Positions 16,719-25,926 of a stretch of 44,164 nt of DNA are shown in pieces (the first letter of the stretch is position 1; each line of letters starts with the position of its first letter). Made by a program: the position numbers and the translations under genes. This DNA is from Propionibacteriales bacterium (GTDB lineage: Bacteria; Actinomycetota; Actinomycetes; Propionibacteriales; Nocardioidaceae). The notes beneath the pieces were generated by a model. It was given only the letters and a program-made list of their open reading frames with translations. It did not search any database and was not told where the DNA came from. Location: assembly GCA_009377795.1 (NCBI GenBank), contig WHTJ01000032.1:1-44164 (forward strand). Direction: 5' to 3'.

Positions 16719-17756
16719 ATGCCAGTCGTCGGTGCGGATGAGCTACGGGAGTGCATGGAGGCCATCTACGAAGGGGTGGGTGTCCCGCCGGAGGAGGCCC
16801 GGCTGGTGGCCCGTCACCAGCTGGAGAACTCCCTGGCCGGACACGACTCTCACGGGGCCCTCCGGACCCCGGCGTACGTACGGCTGATCCAGGAGGGACG
16901 CATCGTCCCCGGCGCCCGCTGGGAGATCCTGAACGACTACCCCGCGACGCTGCTCGTGGACGGCCACTGGGGGCTCGGGTTCGTGGTCACCGAGGCCGCG
17001 ATGGAGCTCGCACTCGAGAAGGCTCGCACGGTCGGCGTGGCCGCGCTGTCCATTCGCCGCCAGGGTCACGTCGGGCGCCTGGGTGCGTACACCGCCCAGG
17101 CGGCCGAGGCTGGGATGGCCGCGCTCATGATGGCCGACTCGGGACGAGCGCCCAAGGCCGTCGTCCCCTTCGGCGGAACCGACGCCAGGCTCGGCACGAA
17201 CCCGATCTCGATCGGGCTTCCGGCCGACGTTCCGGGCAACGTCGTCGTGGACTTCGCGACCAGCGCCGTCGCCGGCGGGAAGATACGGTTCGCGCACGGC
17301 TCGGGCAACGCCGTCCCCAAGGGCTGGATCGTCGACCGCGACGGGAATCCCTCGACGGACCCCGCCGCGTTCCTGAACGGCGGTACGCTCATGCCGCTCG
17401 GCGGCGACCAGGGCCACAAGGGATACGCGCTCTCCTTCGCGGTCGAGTCGCTCGCCGCCGTGCTGTCCGGCATCGGGTTCGGCTCCGACCCTGACGGTTT
17501 CCCGAACGACGGGATCCTGCTCGTCCTCCTGAACATCGCGATGTTCCGGTCGCTTGAGGGGTTCCGGGAGGAGATGCGGGAGTTCGTCGAGTACGTCAAG
17601 GCCTCGCCGCCGGCGCCGGGAGTCGAGACGGTCCTCTACCCCGGTGAGCTGGAGCAGCGTCGGCGGGAGGAACGTCTCCGCGATGGAATCGCCGTGCCGG
17701 AGAAGATCTGGAGTGAGCTGCAGTCGTTGCGTCGTCAGTTCGTCGCATCACCGTAG
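16719..17756 (+). CDS. Ldh family oxidoreductase (malate/L-sulfolactate/ureidoglycolate dehydrogenase type)
   Basis: 345 residues of the non-Rossmann malate/lactate dehydrogenase family, which oxidises 2-hydroxyacids with NAD(P). Seen motifs: AGHDSHGALRTPAYV with the catalytic-region SHG, RRQGHVGRLGAYTAQAAEAG, GTNPISIGLPADVPGNVVVD and GGDQGHKGYALSF. The ATG at 16719 has gaggag seven bases upstream; an in-frame GTG or ATG further up lacks one. It follows PrpD copy 5 by 53 bases and ends the operon, 24 bases from the convergent LLM gene. A hydroxyacid made by hydration in the pathway is the plausible substrate. Confidence 0.85.
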   Translation: MPVVGADELRECMEAIYEGVGVPPEEARLVARHQLENSLAGHDSHGALRTPAYVRLIQEGRIVPGARWEILNDYPATLLVDGHWGLGFVVTEAAMELALEKARTVGVAALSIRRQGHVGRLGAYTAQAAEAGMAALMMADSGRAPKAVVPFGGTDARLGTNPISIGLPADVPGNVVVDFATSAVAGGKIRFAHGSGNAVPKGWIVDRDGNPSTDPAAFLNGGTLMPLGGDQGHKGYALSFAVESLAAVLSGIGFGSDPDGFPNDGILLVLLNIAMFRSLEGFREEMREFVEYVKASPPAPGVETVLYPGELEQRRREERLRDGIAVPEKIWSELQSLRRQFVASP

Positions 17757-17780
17757 GAGTGCGATCCGTCGCCGACCCCA

Positions 17781-18818
17781 TCATCGGTAGTGGGGGATGA
17801 GCGTCGTCCCGATCCTTTCGATGTTCTTCATCGCCTGCTTCTGAGGCATGCCTGGCCACTGCACCCGGACGATCAGTTCGGTCATGCCGAGACGGTCCCG
17901 ACAACGGTCGATCTCCGCGATGCAGTCTTCCGGAGATCCCAGGATGAAGCGGTCCTTGATGAGTTCGTCGAAGTCGCCGTCGAAGTCGTCGCCCGTGGGA
18001 AGCGCCTTGTCCTGTCCCCAGTCGGCGTACACCTGGTACTTCGGGAACAGCCAGGGTGCCGCCTCCCGGATGGCGGATATCCGATCCTCGGCGACGTAGA
18101 CCTCCCGTCGCAGGGGCAGGTGTTCCGGCATCGGCTTGCCGACCTCCGCCAGCGCGGGCCGGTAGACCTCCTCGACCTGCCGCGTGAGCGTGTCCAGCCG
18201 AGCATGGGGGTTGAGTATCCAGGTGTCCGCCAGGCGGGCGGCGCGGCGGACCGCGGCGTCGCTGTTGGCCCCCATCCAGATCGGCGGGTGTGGTTTCTGC
18301 ACTGGGCGCAACGTGAGGGCGGCATCGTCGAGTCGGCAGTGGGGGGTGTCGAGGGAGGCCGTCGTCCCGGCGAGCAGGCGGGTCACAACCTGGAGGTTCT
18401 GTTCGAGTCTCGTGACTCGGTCTTTCCGGCTGATGCCGAATGCAGCCAACTCGACGTCGCGGTAGCCGAGCCCGACACCGAAGCGCAGTCTGCCTTCGGT
18501 GATGACGTCGAGGGTGGCGATCTGCTCGGCAACCTCCACTGGGTTGAGAAGCGCGAGCAGCAGAATGGAGGTGCCCAGCTTCATCTCGCCCGCCTCCGCG
18601 GCAAGCCTCGCCAGCATCGGCACCGATTGCAGCTCCTGGAACGGACTGCTCAGGAAGTGCTGACCCGTCACGACCATGTCGAAGCCAAGCTCGCGAGCGA
18701 GGCGCACCTGCTCGACCTTCTCGCGTACGGCCACCGCCATGGAGACGTCGACGGGATGTTGGGTGCAGAGCAGCATCGCGAATTGGAGCCGCGGCTCTCC
18801 GGAACTGTATTCCCGCAT
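17781..18818 (-). CDS. LLM-class flavin-dependent oxidoreductase
   Basis: 345 residues of the bacterial luciferase-like monooxygenase or F420-dependent reductase family. Features: FAMLLCTQHPVDVS at the N-terminus, LGFDMVVTGQHFLSSPFQEL, EVAEQIATLDVITEGRLRFG, then GLGYRDVELAAFGISRKD, and PPIWMGANSDAAVRRAARLA. The ATG at 18818 is chosen; 18842 is possible but lies nine bases from operator E. Divergent from the TTT receptor gene. No flavin reductase is in the window. A role in oxygenating or cleaving the imported compound is possible; no substrate is evident. Confidence 0.8.
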   Translation of the reverse strand: MREYSSGEPRLQFAMLLCTQHPVDVSMAVAVREKVEQVRLARELGFDMVVTGQHFLSSPFQELQSVPMLARLAAEAGEMKLGTSILLLALLNPVEVAEQIATLDVITEGRLRFGVGLGYRDVELAAFGISRKDRVTRLEQNLQVVTRLLAGTTASLDTPHCRLDDAALTLRPVQKPHPPIWMGANSDAAVRRAARLADTWILNPHARLDTLTRQVEEVYRPALAEVGKPMPEHLPLRREVYVAEDRISAIREAAPWLFPKYQVYADWGQDKALPTGDDFDGDFDELIKDRFILGSPEDCIAEIDRCRDRLGMTELIVRVQWPGMPQKQAMKNIERIGTTLIPHYR

Positions 18819-18850
18819 GGCGGAGACGGTACCTGATGTCATCTGGAGAT

Positions 18851-18871
18851 TTAAGACTGTTGACAGTTGAC
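18851..18871 (+). promoter_or_regulatory. GntR-type operator E
   Basis: Phased units TTAAGAC, TGTTGAC and AGTTGAC. The centre ACTGTTGACAGT (18856-18867) is a perfect palindrome apart from the two middle bases. It sits between the divergent LLM gene and the TTT transporter operon and could control both. Confidence 0.6.
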
Positions 18872-18937
18872 CGCCGCCTCATTAACGTGAAATCGCACGC
18901 TACACATTGCACCGTCGGAGACCCGGAGGTTGTCCGC

Positions 18938-20095
18938 GTGACTGTCCGTAGATCGCGTAAGACGCGTCGTGGCTCGGTCCCTGTCGTGGGACTGGTGGCA
19001 GCCTTCGGGCTGCTGTTGGCGGCCTGCGGCTCCGGGGGAAGCTCTGCAGAGCAAGAGAACGGGGAGAACGGGGCGTTCTACCAGGAGGGCGACCGGGTTG
19101 AGGTCGTCGTGCCGTTCTCGCCGGGTGGCGGTACGGACACGCTGGCCAGGATCGTCGCCCCGCATCTCGCCGAAGAGCTCGGTGTCGAGATCGTGGTACA
19201 GAACAAGCCCGCCGGTGGCGGCGTCGTCGCGGTCAACGAGTTCATCAACCAGACCGAACCCGACGGGAAGACCATTCTGTTCAGCAGCTCGTCGAACCAC
19301 ATCCCGCCGATCGTGGGGCAGACGGGTGTCGAGTACGCCTTCGACGACTTCGCCCCGGCGGCCGGATTTCCGATCGGTGGCGTGATCTACTCCCACGCCG
19401 ACTCGGAGTTCACCGAGCCGGAGGACATCACCGGCCCCAACCAGCCGGAGCAGATCAACTACTCCGGCCAGCCGCCGGCAGGAGGCGAGCTTCGAATCCT
19501 GCTGATGTTCGAGATGTACGAGGCCGACATCAACACTGCACTGGGGTTCGAGGGCCGTGGCGATGCTCGGCTCGCCTGGGAGCAGGGCGAGGCCGACATC
19601 AGTTATGACACGACCCCCGCCTACCTCGCCGATGTCGCTCCACTGGTCGAGTCCGGCGAAGCCGTCCCGCTGATGTCGTTCGGCACCGTCGAAGGCGACG
19701 AGCTCGTTCGGGACCCGGTGTTCCCGGACCTTCCGTCGCCCGCCGAGGTCTACGAGAACGCATTCGGCGAGGAGCCGTCGGGCGACGCCTTCGAGGCGTA
19801 CAAAGCCCTGTCGGTGGCGACCTTGGCGATGAACAAGGGGATCCATCTTCAGGCCGACGCGCCCGAGGCGGCCCAGGAGGAGCTGGCCGCGGCCATGGAG
19901 GCGATCGGGGCGAGCGAGGAGTTCGAGAAGCAGGCCGAGGCCGAGCTCGGCGGCACGCCGCTCCTCCTGGGCCCGGACGTCGAGAACGCGTGGAACGCGA
20001 TGGCCGAGGTCGATTCCGAGAGCTCGGAGGTCCAGTGGCTCATTGACTGGCTCGCCGAGACCTATGACGTGTCGGTCGACGAGATGTCCGACTGA
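18938..20095 (+). CDS. tctC: Tripartite tricarboxylate transporter substrate-binding lipoprotein (TctC/Bug family)
   Basis: 385 residues. The signal is lipoprotein type: basic start VTVRRSRKTRRG, a hydrophobic run, then LLLAAC with lipid-attachment Cys30. The mature protein opens with VEVVVPFSPGGGTDTLARIV, the carboxylate-binding signature of the family, and continues VEIVVQNKPAGGGVVAVNEF. It captures an organic acid outside the membrane for TctA/TctB. The GTG at 18938 has ggaggt seven bases upstream; the frame is open further up but that part crosses operator E. A stable hairpin follows the stop, consistent with higher expression of the receptor than of the membrane subunits. Confidence 0.9.
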   Translation: MTVRRSRKTRRGSVPVVGLVAAFGLLLAACGSGGSSAEQENGENGAFYQEGDRVEVVVPFSPGGGTDTLARIVAPHLAEELGVEIVVQNKPAGGGVVAVNEFINQTEPDGKTILFSSSSNHIPPIVGQTGVEYAFDDFAPAAGFPIGGVIYSHADSEFTEPEDITGPNQPEQINYSGQPPAGGELRILLMFEMYEADINTALGFEGRGDARLAWEQGEADISYDTTPAYLADVAPLVESGEAVPLMSFGTVEGDELVRDPVFPDLPSPAEVYENAFGEEPSGDAFEAYKALSVATLAMNKGIHLQADAPEAAQEELAAAMEAIGASEEFEKQAEAELGGTPLLLGPDVENAWNAMAEVDSESSEVQWLIDWLAETYDVSVDEMSD

Positions 20096-20097
20096 GC

Positions 20098-20117
20098 GAC
20101 CGCCTCGCCGGGCGGTC
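20098..20117 (+). terminator. Intra-operon hairpin after tctC
   Basis: GACCGCC (20098-20104) and GGCGGTC (20111-20117) form a 7-bp stem with a six-base loop directly after the receptor gene stop. No T-run follows, so it is more likely an mRNA-stabilising or partial-termination element than a full terminator. Confidence 0.4.
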
Positions 20118-20182
20118 GATCCGCCGAGGTGTCGCCGCGCGGCCACCCCCACAGGCCCGAGTGAAGGACGAGGACACGAGGC

Positions 20183-21703
20183 GTGATCGAACCCGCATTG
20201 GAGGCGCTGAGCCTCACCCTGCGCCCCGACACGCTGATCTTCCTCGTCCTGGGCGTGCTGCTGGGGATCGTCGTCGGAATCCTCCCCGGACTCGGCGGTG
20301 TCGTGGGTCTCTCCGTGCTCCTGCCTTTCGTCTACGGCATGGAACCGGCGCAGGGGATGGCCATGATGCTCGGCCTGGCCGCCGTCACCAACACCTCGGA
20401 CGTCTTCCCGAGTGCCCTCATGGGAGTGCCGGGGGCGTCGAGCGCGCAGGCCACGATCCTGGACGGCTACCCCCTGACCCGGCAGGGCAAGGGTCTCACC
20501 GTGCTCGCCGCGAGCTTCTCCGCCTCGCTGGCTGGTGGGCTGATAGGCGCGTTCGTCCTCTACTTCTGCATCTTCGCGGCCCGGCCGATCATCCTCACCT
20601 TCGGGTCGCCAGAGCTGTTCATGCTCATCCTGCTCGGCCTCAGCATGGTCGGAGTGCTGTCTCGCGGTGCCACCCGAGCCGGGTTGCTGGCCGCCTTCAT
20701 CGGACTGATCCTCGGGGCGGTCGGCGCCGCTCCCACGGCACCGGAGTATCGCTTCACCTTCGACCAGCTCTACCTCTTCGACGGCATACCGCTGGCGGTG
20801 CTCGCCCTGGGTCTGTTCGCCGTCCCGGAGATCGTCGACCTACTCGTCGAGGGTGGGTCGATCGCCGAACGCGGCGAGCTCAGGGGTTCGAGGAAAGAGG
20901 GGATCCTGGCGGTCTGGACGCACAGGTGGCTGGTCGTCCGCAGCGCCATCGTCGGAACCTTCATCGGGTTCCTGCCGGGTCTCGGCAGCAGCGTGGGTCA
21001 CTGGATGGCGTACGGTCTCGCGTCGCAGACGCGGAAGGACAACAAGTTCGGCAAGGGCGACATCCGCGGTGTGATCGCACCTGACAGCGCGAGCAACGCG
21101 GGCGACGGTGGTGCACTCGTGCCCACCTTGTTGTTCGGCATCCCCGGGAGCGGAAGCTTCGCCGTACTCCTCGGGGGGATGACCCTTCTCGGGCTCCAGC
21201 CCGGCCCCAGCATGCTCAACGACGACCTCCCCCTGGTCGTCTCCACGGTGTGGACCCTCACGCTGGCGAACGTCCTGGCGACGCTGGTGTGCCTGGGCGC
21301 GAGCATGTACGTGGTGAAGCTGACTCAGGTACCGGCCCAGAAGCTCGCGCCGTTCGTCCTGGTCATCATCGTCGTGGCCGCCTATCAGAGCAGCAGGCAT
21401 TGGGGAGACATCCTGACGCTGCTCGTACTCGGGACAATCGGTTGGATCATGAAGCAGCTGAACTGGCCGCGTGCGCCGTTGCTGGTCGGATTCGTCCTGT
21501 CCGTTCCGGCCGAGCGTTACCTGTGGACCTCGACCGCCACCTTTGGTGCCAGCTGGCTGACCGACCCGCTCGTGATCGTGATCGGCGTCGTGATCGCCAT
21601 CGTCCTCCTGTCCGGCACGATGCTGCAGCGCAAGATGGAGGAGACGACCCAGGTCGCGAGCCGGGTCGAGGAGCCGCGGTCGTCGGGTGGTGCGTCGACA
21701 TGA
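20183..21703 (+). CDS. tctA: Tripartite tricarboxylate transporter large permease (TctA)
   Basis: 506 residues, about 11-12 membrane segments. The conserved TctA loops are present: GILPGLGGVVGLSVLLPF, GLAAVTNTSDVFPSALMGVP with GASSAQATILDGYP, and in the second half FIGFLPGLGSSVGHWMAYGL, then PDSASNAGDGGALVPTLLFG. Imports a di- or tricarboxylate using an ion gradient. The GTG at 20183 is the start. The 3' end overlaps the cupin gene by four bases (ATGA). Confidence 0.92.
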   Translation: MIEPALEALSLTLRPDTLIFLVLGVLLGIVVGILPGLGGVVGLSVLLPFVYGMEPAQGMAMMLGLAAVTNTSDVFPSALMGVPGASSAQATILDGYPLTRQGKGLTVLAASFSASLAGGLIGAFVLYFCIFAARPIILTFGSPELFMLILLGLSMVGVLSRGATRAGLLAAFIGLILGAVGAAPTAPEYRFTFDQLYLFDGIPLAVLALGLFAVPEIVDLLVEGGSIAERGELRGSRKEGILAVWTHRWLVVRSAIVGTFIGFLPGLGSSVGHWMAYGLASQTRKDNKFGKGDIRGVIAPDSASNAGDGGALVPTLLFGIPGSGSFAVLLGGMTLLGLQPGPSMLNDDLPLVVSTVWTLTLANVLATLVCLGASMYVVKLTQVPAQKLAPFVLVIIVVAAYQSSRHWGDILTLLVLGTIGWIMKQLNWPRAPLLVGFVLSVPAERYLWTSTATFGASWLTDPLVIVIGVVIAIVLLSGTMLQRKMEETTQVASRVEEPRSSGGAST

Positions 21704-22167
21704 GCCAGAGTCCCGATCCGGTGGGCGGCGAGCGCGGCGGAGTCGTACGGCTGTCCGAGCTCGAGCCGCGTACGGACCTTCCAGGACACCCCGGCCTCAG
21801 CGCGTACCGGTTCGTGCGTCCGCCGGAGGCGCTGTCTCGCTGGCTCCTGGTGACCCTCGACGTCGTGGAGCACGGTGGGGGCATCGACCTCCACCACCAC
21901 GCCGGACTCGACGCCGACCACGCCTACTACGTCATCGAGGGAACGGTCACCGCGACCATCGGCGACGAGACCTTCGAGGCCGGACCCGACTCACTGCTCG
22001 TCTTCCCGTCCGGCATGAGGCACGGGCTGACCGTGACCAGCGAGACGGGGGCCCGGCTTCTCCGCCTGGGTGCGTCGCCGACCGGCCGCGCCAGCGGGGG
22101 AAGCGTCTTCGTACAGGAGGAGATCGCCGCCGAAGAGGACGTCGAGAGGTCCCCATGTCACCACTGA
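21700..22167 (+). CDS. Cupin-domain protein
   Basis: 155 residues with one cupin barrel. The first metal motif shows GGIDLHHHAGL, then HAYYVIEGTVTATIG, with His residues and a Glu. The second motif FPSGMRHGLTV supplies another His. Single-domain cupins of this kind may be small dioxygenases, isomerases or binding proteins. It lies between tctA and tctB, overlapping both (4 and 13 bases), so it is translated together with the transporter. A function linked to the imported acid is inferred. Confidence 0.75.
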   Translation: MSQSPDPVGGERGGVVRLSELEPRTDLPGHPGLSAYRFVRPPEALSRWLLVTLDVVEHGGGIDLHHHAGLDADHAYYVIEGTVTATIGDETFEAGPDSLLVFPSGMRHGLTVTSETGARLLRLGASPTGRASGGSVFVQEEIAAEEDVERSPCHH

Positions 22168-22658
22168 CCATCCTCCGTCTCGGGTTCCCGGCCATGTGGC
22201 TCGTCGTCTTCAGCTATACGGCCTGGGAGGCACGGAGCTTTCAGTCCAACTCGGGGGTCTTCCCGTTCTGGATCTCGGTGGGCGGGATCGTCGTCGCCGC
22301 GGTGACGTTGGTGGCGGACACGCGCGCCCTGCGCAAGCGGACGCTGACCATGGGCGGTTCCTCGGCCAAGCTCGCCAGGGAGACGGGGGAGGACGGTGGG
22401 GAAGCGGCGGGAGCGGCGCTTGCCTTCCGGCGGTCGGCCCGGTACGGCGGCTGGCTTGTCGGCCATGCGGTGATGATCTGGCTCATCGGGGCGGTCGCCG
22501 CCTCTGCGCTGTTCGTCGCCCTGTTCCTGCTCGTCGAAGCACGCGCAGGCTGGAAACTTGTCGTCGCCGGCCCGGTCCTGGTGGCGGCCGGGCTGATGAC
22601 CCTCGCCTCGGCAATCAACCTGTTCTGGCCGCCGGCGCTATTGCCCATCATCGGATAG
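22155..22658 (+). CDS. tctB: Tripartite tricarboxylate transporter small membrane subunit (TctB)
   Basis: 167 residues with four membrane segments: an N-terminal one at about 5-23, FWISVGGIVVAAVTLV, and two near the C-terminus (MIWLIGAVAASALFVALFLL; WKLVVAGPVLVAAGLMTLAS). The sequence between is polar and variable, as usual in TctB. The FPFW motif after the first helix fits the family. The ATG at 22155 lies inside the cupin gene, with gagaggt upstream. Gene order receptor-large-cupin-small differs from the common receptor-small-large order. Confidence 0.8.
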   Translation: MSPLTILRLGFPAMWLVVFSYTAWEARSFQSNSGVFPFWISVGGIVVAAVTLVADTRALRKRTLTMGGSSAKLARETGEDGGEAAGAALAFRRSARYGGWLVGHAVMIWLIGAVAASALFVALFLLVEARAGWKLVVAGPVLVAAGLMTLASAINLFWPPALLPIIG

Positions 22659-22681
22659 CCGGCCGCCGGTCGTACCGGATC

Positions 22682-23836
22682 TCAGGATCGGGATGGCTCC
22701 GGACGGCGCTGGCTGAAGCGACGCTCGAAGACCTCCTCCGCGATCCGGTTGCGCATCATCTCCGTCGACCCGCCGGCGATCATCCATCCACGGATGCGTC
22801 GTACGTAGTACTCCATGGGAGACGAGGCCGAATAGCCGGATGCTCCGCAGATCTGCAGCGCCTGGTTGGCCACCTCGAACGCGGCCTCGTTGGCGTAGCA
22901 CTTGGCGATCGCCGCCTCGGCGGCGTTCGGCGCACCCTGGTCGGCGTTCGACACCGCGCGGTAGATGAGGAGCCGCGCGGCGTCCAGTGACATTCGCATG
23001 TCCGCGAACTTCCACTGCAGACCCTGGAACTCGCACAACGGGCGGCCGAACTGCTCGCGCGTCCTGGCGTGCTCGACCGCGCGGTCGAAGGCGGCCTGCG
23101 CCAGTGAGAGGGCGCGCACGGCGTTGCCGACCCGTTCTACGCCGAAGATGGTGAACATCCGTCGTAGCGCATCGTTGTCGAGCAGCACATGATCGCGCGG
23201 TACGCGACAGTCGTCCATGTAGAGAGCGGCGTGCCGCTCTCCCGACATGTACCGCTCGCCGGGCCCGCGCGTGAAGCCGGGTGCGTCGACGGGTACGACG
23301 ACGCACCCGATGTCCCGCGTTCGTGGACCGAACCGGCACCATACGACCGAGTGGGTGAGGTCGGGGCCGTGTGAACTCCAGACCTTGTTTCCGTTCAGTA
23401 CGACGTCGCCTCCGTCGTACCTCGCATTCGTCCGCAGATCGGTCAGTCCGGACCCCGCTTCGGTCTCGCTCATCCCCGCTCCGACGAGAGCCCTGCCCGC
23501 CAGCAGCTCCGGCAGCAGCTCCCGTTTGACCCGCTCGCTTCCGAAAGTGCTCACCTGCCGGATGGCCCCGAAGTTGGTGGCCTGCACCGCGTCGCCACTG
23601 TGCGGACAGACCTCGCTGACCGCCTCCATGACCAATACGGCGTCGAGCAGCGTCCCGCCCTGGCCGCCGTCCTCCTCGGGGACCGCTATGCCCGTGAAGC
23701 CGGCCTCGGCCAGCGTCCGCGCGTTCTCCCAGGCGAACCCGTCCCACGTGAACGCGCGGTCGGCGAAGCGGTCCTCGGCCAGCCGGCGTGCGGTGTCCCG
23801 GATCGCTCGTTGCTCCGGCGTCAGGTCGAAGTCCAT
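22682..23836 (-). CDS. Acyl-CoA dehydrogenase family protein
   Basis: 384 residues, FAD-dependent, expected to introduce a 2,3-double bond into an acyl-CoA. Start MDFDLTPEQRAIRDTARRLA, the FAD/substrate segment GMSETEAGSGLTDLRTNARY and REQFGRPLCEFQGLQWKFAD are typical. The position of the usual catalytic Glu (YEGT in medium-chain enzymes) reads IAGGST (353-358). However, E234 in FGVERVGNA falls where isovaleryl-CoA-type enzymes carry their base, suggesting a branched-chain-type active site. The start overlaps the end of the acyl-CoA synthetase by 16 bases, so the two form one operon. Confidence 0.85.
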   Translation of the reverse strand: MDFDLTPEQRAIRDTARRLAEDRFADRAFTWDGFAWENARTLAEAGFTGIAVPEEDGGQGGTLLDAVLVMEAVSEVCPHSGDAVQATNFGAIRQVSTFGSERVKRELLPELLAGRALVGAGMSETEAGSGLTDLRTNARYDGGDVVLNGNKVWSSHGPDLTHSVVWCRFGPRTRDIGCVVVPVDAPGFTRGPGERYMSGERHAALYMDDCRVPRDHVLLDNDALRRMFTIFGVERVGNAVRALSLAQAAFDRAVEHARTREQFGRPLCEFQGLQWKFADMRMSLDAARLLIYRAVSNADQGAPNAAEAAIAKCYANEAAFEVANQALQICGASGYSASSPMEYYVRRIRGWMIAGGSTEMMRNRIAEEVFERRFSQRRPEPSRS

Positions 23837-25896
23837 GCGAGCTCCCTCTCGTGCATCGGTGCGCCCGCGCGCATCAGTACCGCCACGGCCTCGGCCGCCC
23901 GGTCCGGTGCGTCGAGCAGCTGGACACCGGCGGCGCGATATCGCTCGAGAGCACGCGGTGCGAGTTGCGCCCCTCCGTACCGCGACACGTACAGCGGTAC
24001 GGAGATCTGGTGTCGGACGTCGATCACCGCCTGGGCGAGGTCGGCGGCGTACGGGTCCGCGTTGGTCGTGAACTGCACGAGCAGCGCATCGAACTCGTCG
24101 CTTTCGGCCAGTGCCCGGAGCACCGCCTCCATGTTCTCCGGATCGCTGAGCATCTGGTAGCTGACGTCGAGCGGGTTCCGTACGGCCGCGAACGACGGGA
24201 CGAGACGGCGTACCTCCTCCCGGGTCGCCTCGGAAAGCTCGGGGAGCTCGATGCCGTGGCGCTGCACTTCGTCGGCGATGATCGTGGCGGCGCCACCGGA
24301 GAACGTGACCACGGCGAGCCGCGTCCCTCGCGGCGGTTTCCCGGCGGATGCCAACAGCAGTGCGTCCTCGAGGACGCGCAACGATGTCACGGACACGATG
24401 CCCGCGGCCCGGAGGACGTCCTCGCGCAGGTCGTGGTCGTCGACCATCGCGCCGGTGTGTGAGTAGGCGGCCGCACGTCCCATCTCCGAACGCACCATGT
24501 TGTAGGCGAACACGCGCTTTCCGGCCGCGTGCATTCTCTGACCGGCGGACACGAGTCGCGGGCCGTCCTCGATGTTCTCGATGAGGAGTCCGGCGGCCGT
24601 GGTGGCGGGATCGTCGGCGAGCCAGTCGAGATAGTCGGCCATCACGATGTCGGCCTCGTTGCCGGTGTGGATCCAGTACGAGAGGCCGACGTCGGATGCG
24701 ATCAGCCGGGTCGCGAGACAGCTCCCCAGTGCGCCGGAACTGGTGAGCAACGCGATCTCGCCGGACAGGAGCTCGGACATCTCGAGTCCCCCGGAGATGG
24801 AGGCGGTCAGCCGACTGCCCGGTGCGACGATGCCCATGTTGTTCGGGCCGGCGAGTGGCACACCGCCTTCGGCGCAGATTCGCGCGAGCTCCCGCTGCGC
24901 CGCCCGGCCGTCCGGTCCGATCTCCGCGAACCCGGAGCTGTGCACGAGGAGCCCTCCTGCCCCGAGCGCAGCCGCCTCGCGCGCGACGTCGTTGACCGCG
25001 TTCGCCGGGACGGAGACGCACACCAGATCGGGCGAGCCGTCGACGTCCGACAGCCGCTTGTGACACGCATGGCCGCGCACCGTTCCGCCGGCCGGGTGCA
25101 CCGCGTCCAGTCGGCCGGTGAACCCGTGATCGACCAGATAACGGAAGAGCCGGGCTCCGACCTTGTGCTCGTCATCGGAAACGCCGACCACCACGACGTG
25201 CCGTGGCCGGAGCATGCGGTTCAGGTCCCGGTGGGGGCGTTTCGGAGATGGGGCGGCTCCGGTGACGATTCGTGCATCCACCACCGCGGCGCCCGTTCCC
25301 CGATGCCCGACCATCACCGGATTGCAGTCCAGTTCGGCGATCTCTGGATGGTCCTCGGCCAGGGCGGACACGTGGACGATGACGTCGACCAGGGCCACGA
25401 CGTCCGCGGGTGGACTGCCGCGATAACCCTCCAGCAGCGGCCATACGCGCAGCCGCCGGAGCATCTGGAGGGCCTGCGTGGTCGTGATCGGGGCCAGCGC
25501 TCGCGCGACGTCCTGGTGCAGCTCGGCCAGGACACCCCCGGTGCCGACGACCAGCGCGGCACCGAGTCGGGGAAGCCGCCGTATCCCGACCAGCATCTCG
25601 ATGCCGGTCACCTGTTCCTGCAGCACAAAAGGGAGTGCTCGGTCCCCCAGGCGTTCGTGCATGGAGGCGGCGGCGTCCGTGGCCTGTGCCGCGGAGGCGA
25701 TCCCGAGCTCGACGCCATCCTCATCGGTCTTGTGGGTGAGCCCGCCGGCCTTAAGCACGACGTGCGGGGCGCCGATCTCGTGGAAAGCTCGACGTACGTC
25801 GGCGACCGTCTCGGCCCATGCCGCACGGACCATCGGGATGCCGGCGGTGGCGAGCCTGCGCGCGGCGTCCGCGGCCGGCATGATTGGCTCGTTCAA
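23821..25896 (-). CDS. ADP-forming acetate/acyl-CoA ligase family protein
   Basis: 691 residues. Converts a carboxylic acid, ATP and CoA to acyl-CoA, ADP and phosphate. Domain order: N-terminal ATP-grasp (about 1-215, VVLKAGGLTHKTDEDGVELG), then the CoA-binding Rossmann domain (about 230-350, HVVVVGVSDDEHKVGARLFR), then the ligase_CoA region with the phosphohistidine motif AAAYSHTGAMVDD. The start is a TTG at 25896 with agaggga eight bases upstream; an upstream in-frame TTG at 25923 has no ribosome site and would abut operator F. Together with the acyl-CoA dehydrogenase it would activate and oxidise a carboxylic acid product of the pathway. Confidence 0.85.
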   Translation of the reverse strand: MNEPIMPAADAARRLATAGIPMVRAAWAETVADVRRAFHEIGAPHVVLKAGGLTHKTDEDGVELGIASAAQATDAAASMHERLGDRALPFVLQEQVTGIEMLVGIRRLPRLGAALVVGTGGVLAELHQDVARALAPITTTQALQMLRRLRVWPLLEGYRGSPPADVVALVDVIVHVSALAEDHPEIAELDCNPVMVGHRGTGAAVVDARIVTGAAPSPKRPHRDLNRMLRPRHVVVVGVSDDEHKVGARLFRYLVDHGFTGRLDAVHPAGGTVRGHACHKRLSDVDGSPDLVCVSVPANAVNDVAREAAALGAGGLLVHSSGFAEIGPDGRAAQRELARICAEGGVPLAGPNNMGIVAPGSRLTASISGGLEMSELLSGEIALLTSSGALGSCLATRLIASDVGLSYWIHTGNEADIVMADYLDWLADDPATTAAGLLIENIEDGPRLVSAGQRMHAAGKRVFAYNMVRSEMGRAAAYSHTGAMVDDHDLREDVLRAAGIVSVTSLRVLEDALLLASAGKPPRGTRLAVVTFSGGAATIIADEVQRHGIELPELSEATREEVRRLVPSFAAVRNPLDVSYQMLSDPENMEAVLRALAESDEFDALLVQFTTNADPYAADLAQAVIDVRHQISVPLYVSRYGGAQLAPRALERYRAAGVQLLDAPDRAAEAVAVLMRAGAPMHERELAWTST

Positions 25897-25926
25897 GCTC
25901 TGAGTCCCTCTGGTCCACGGCAATTC

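Noticed and set aside
22682-25066. One long minus-strand protein of 794 residues including the acyl-CoA dehydrogenase
   Set aside because: The upstream part is an out-of-frame reading of the acyl-CoA ligase and is Arg/Gly-rich noise. The true start MDFDLTPEQ is at 23836.
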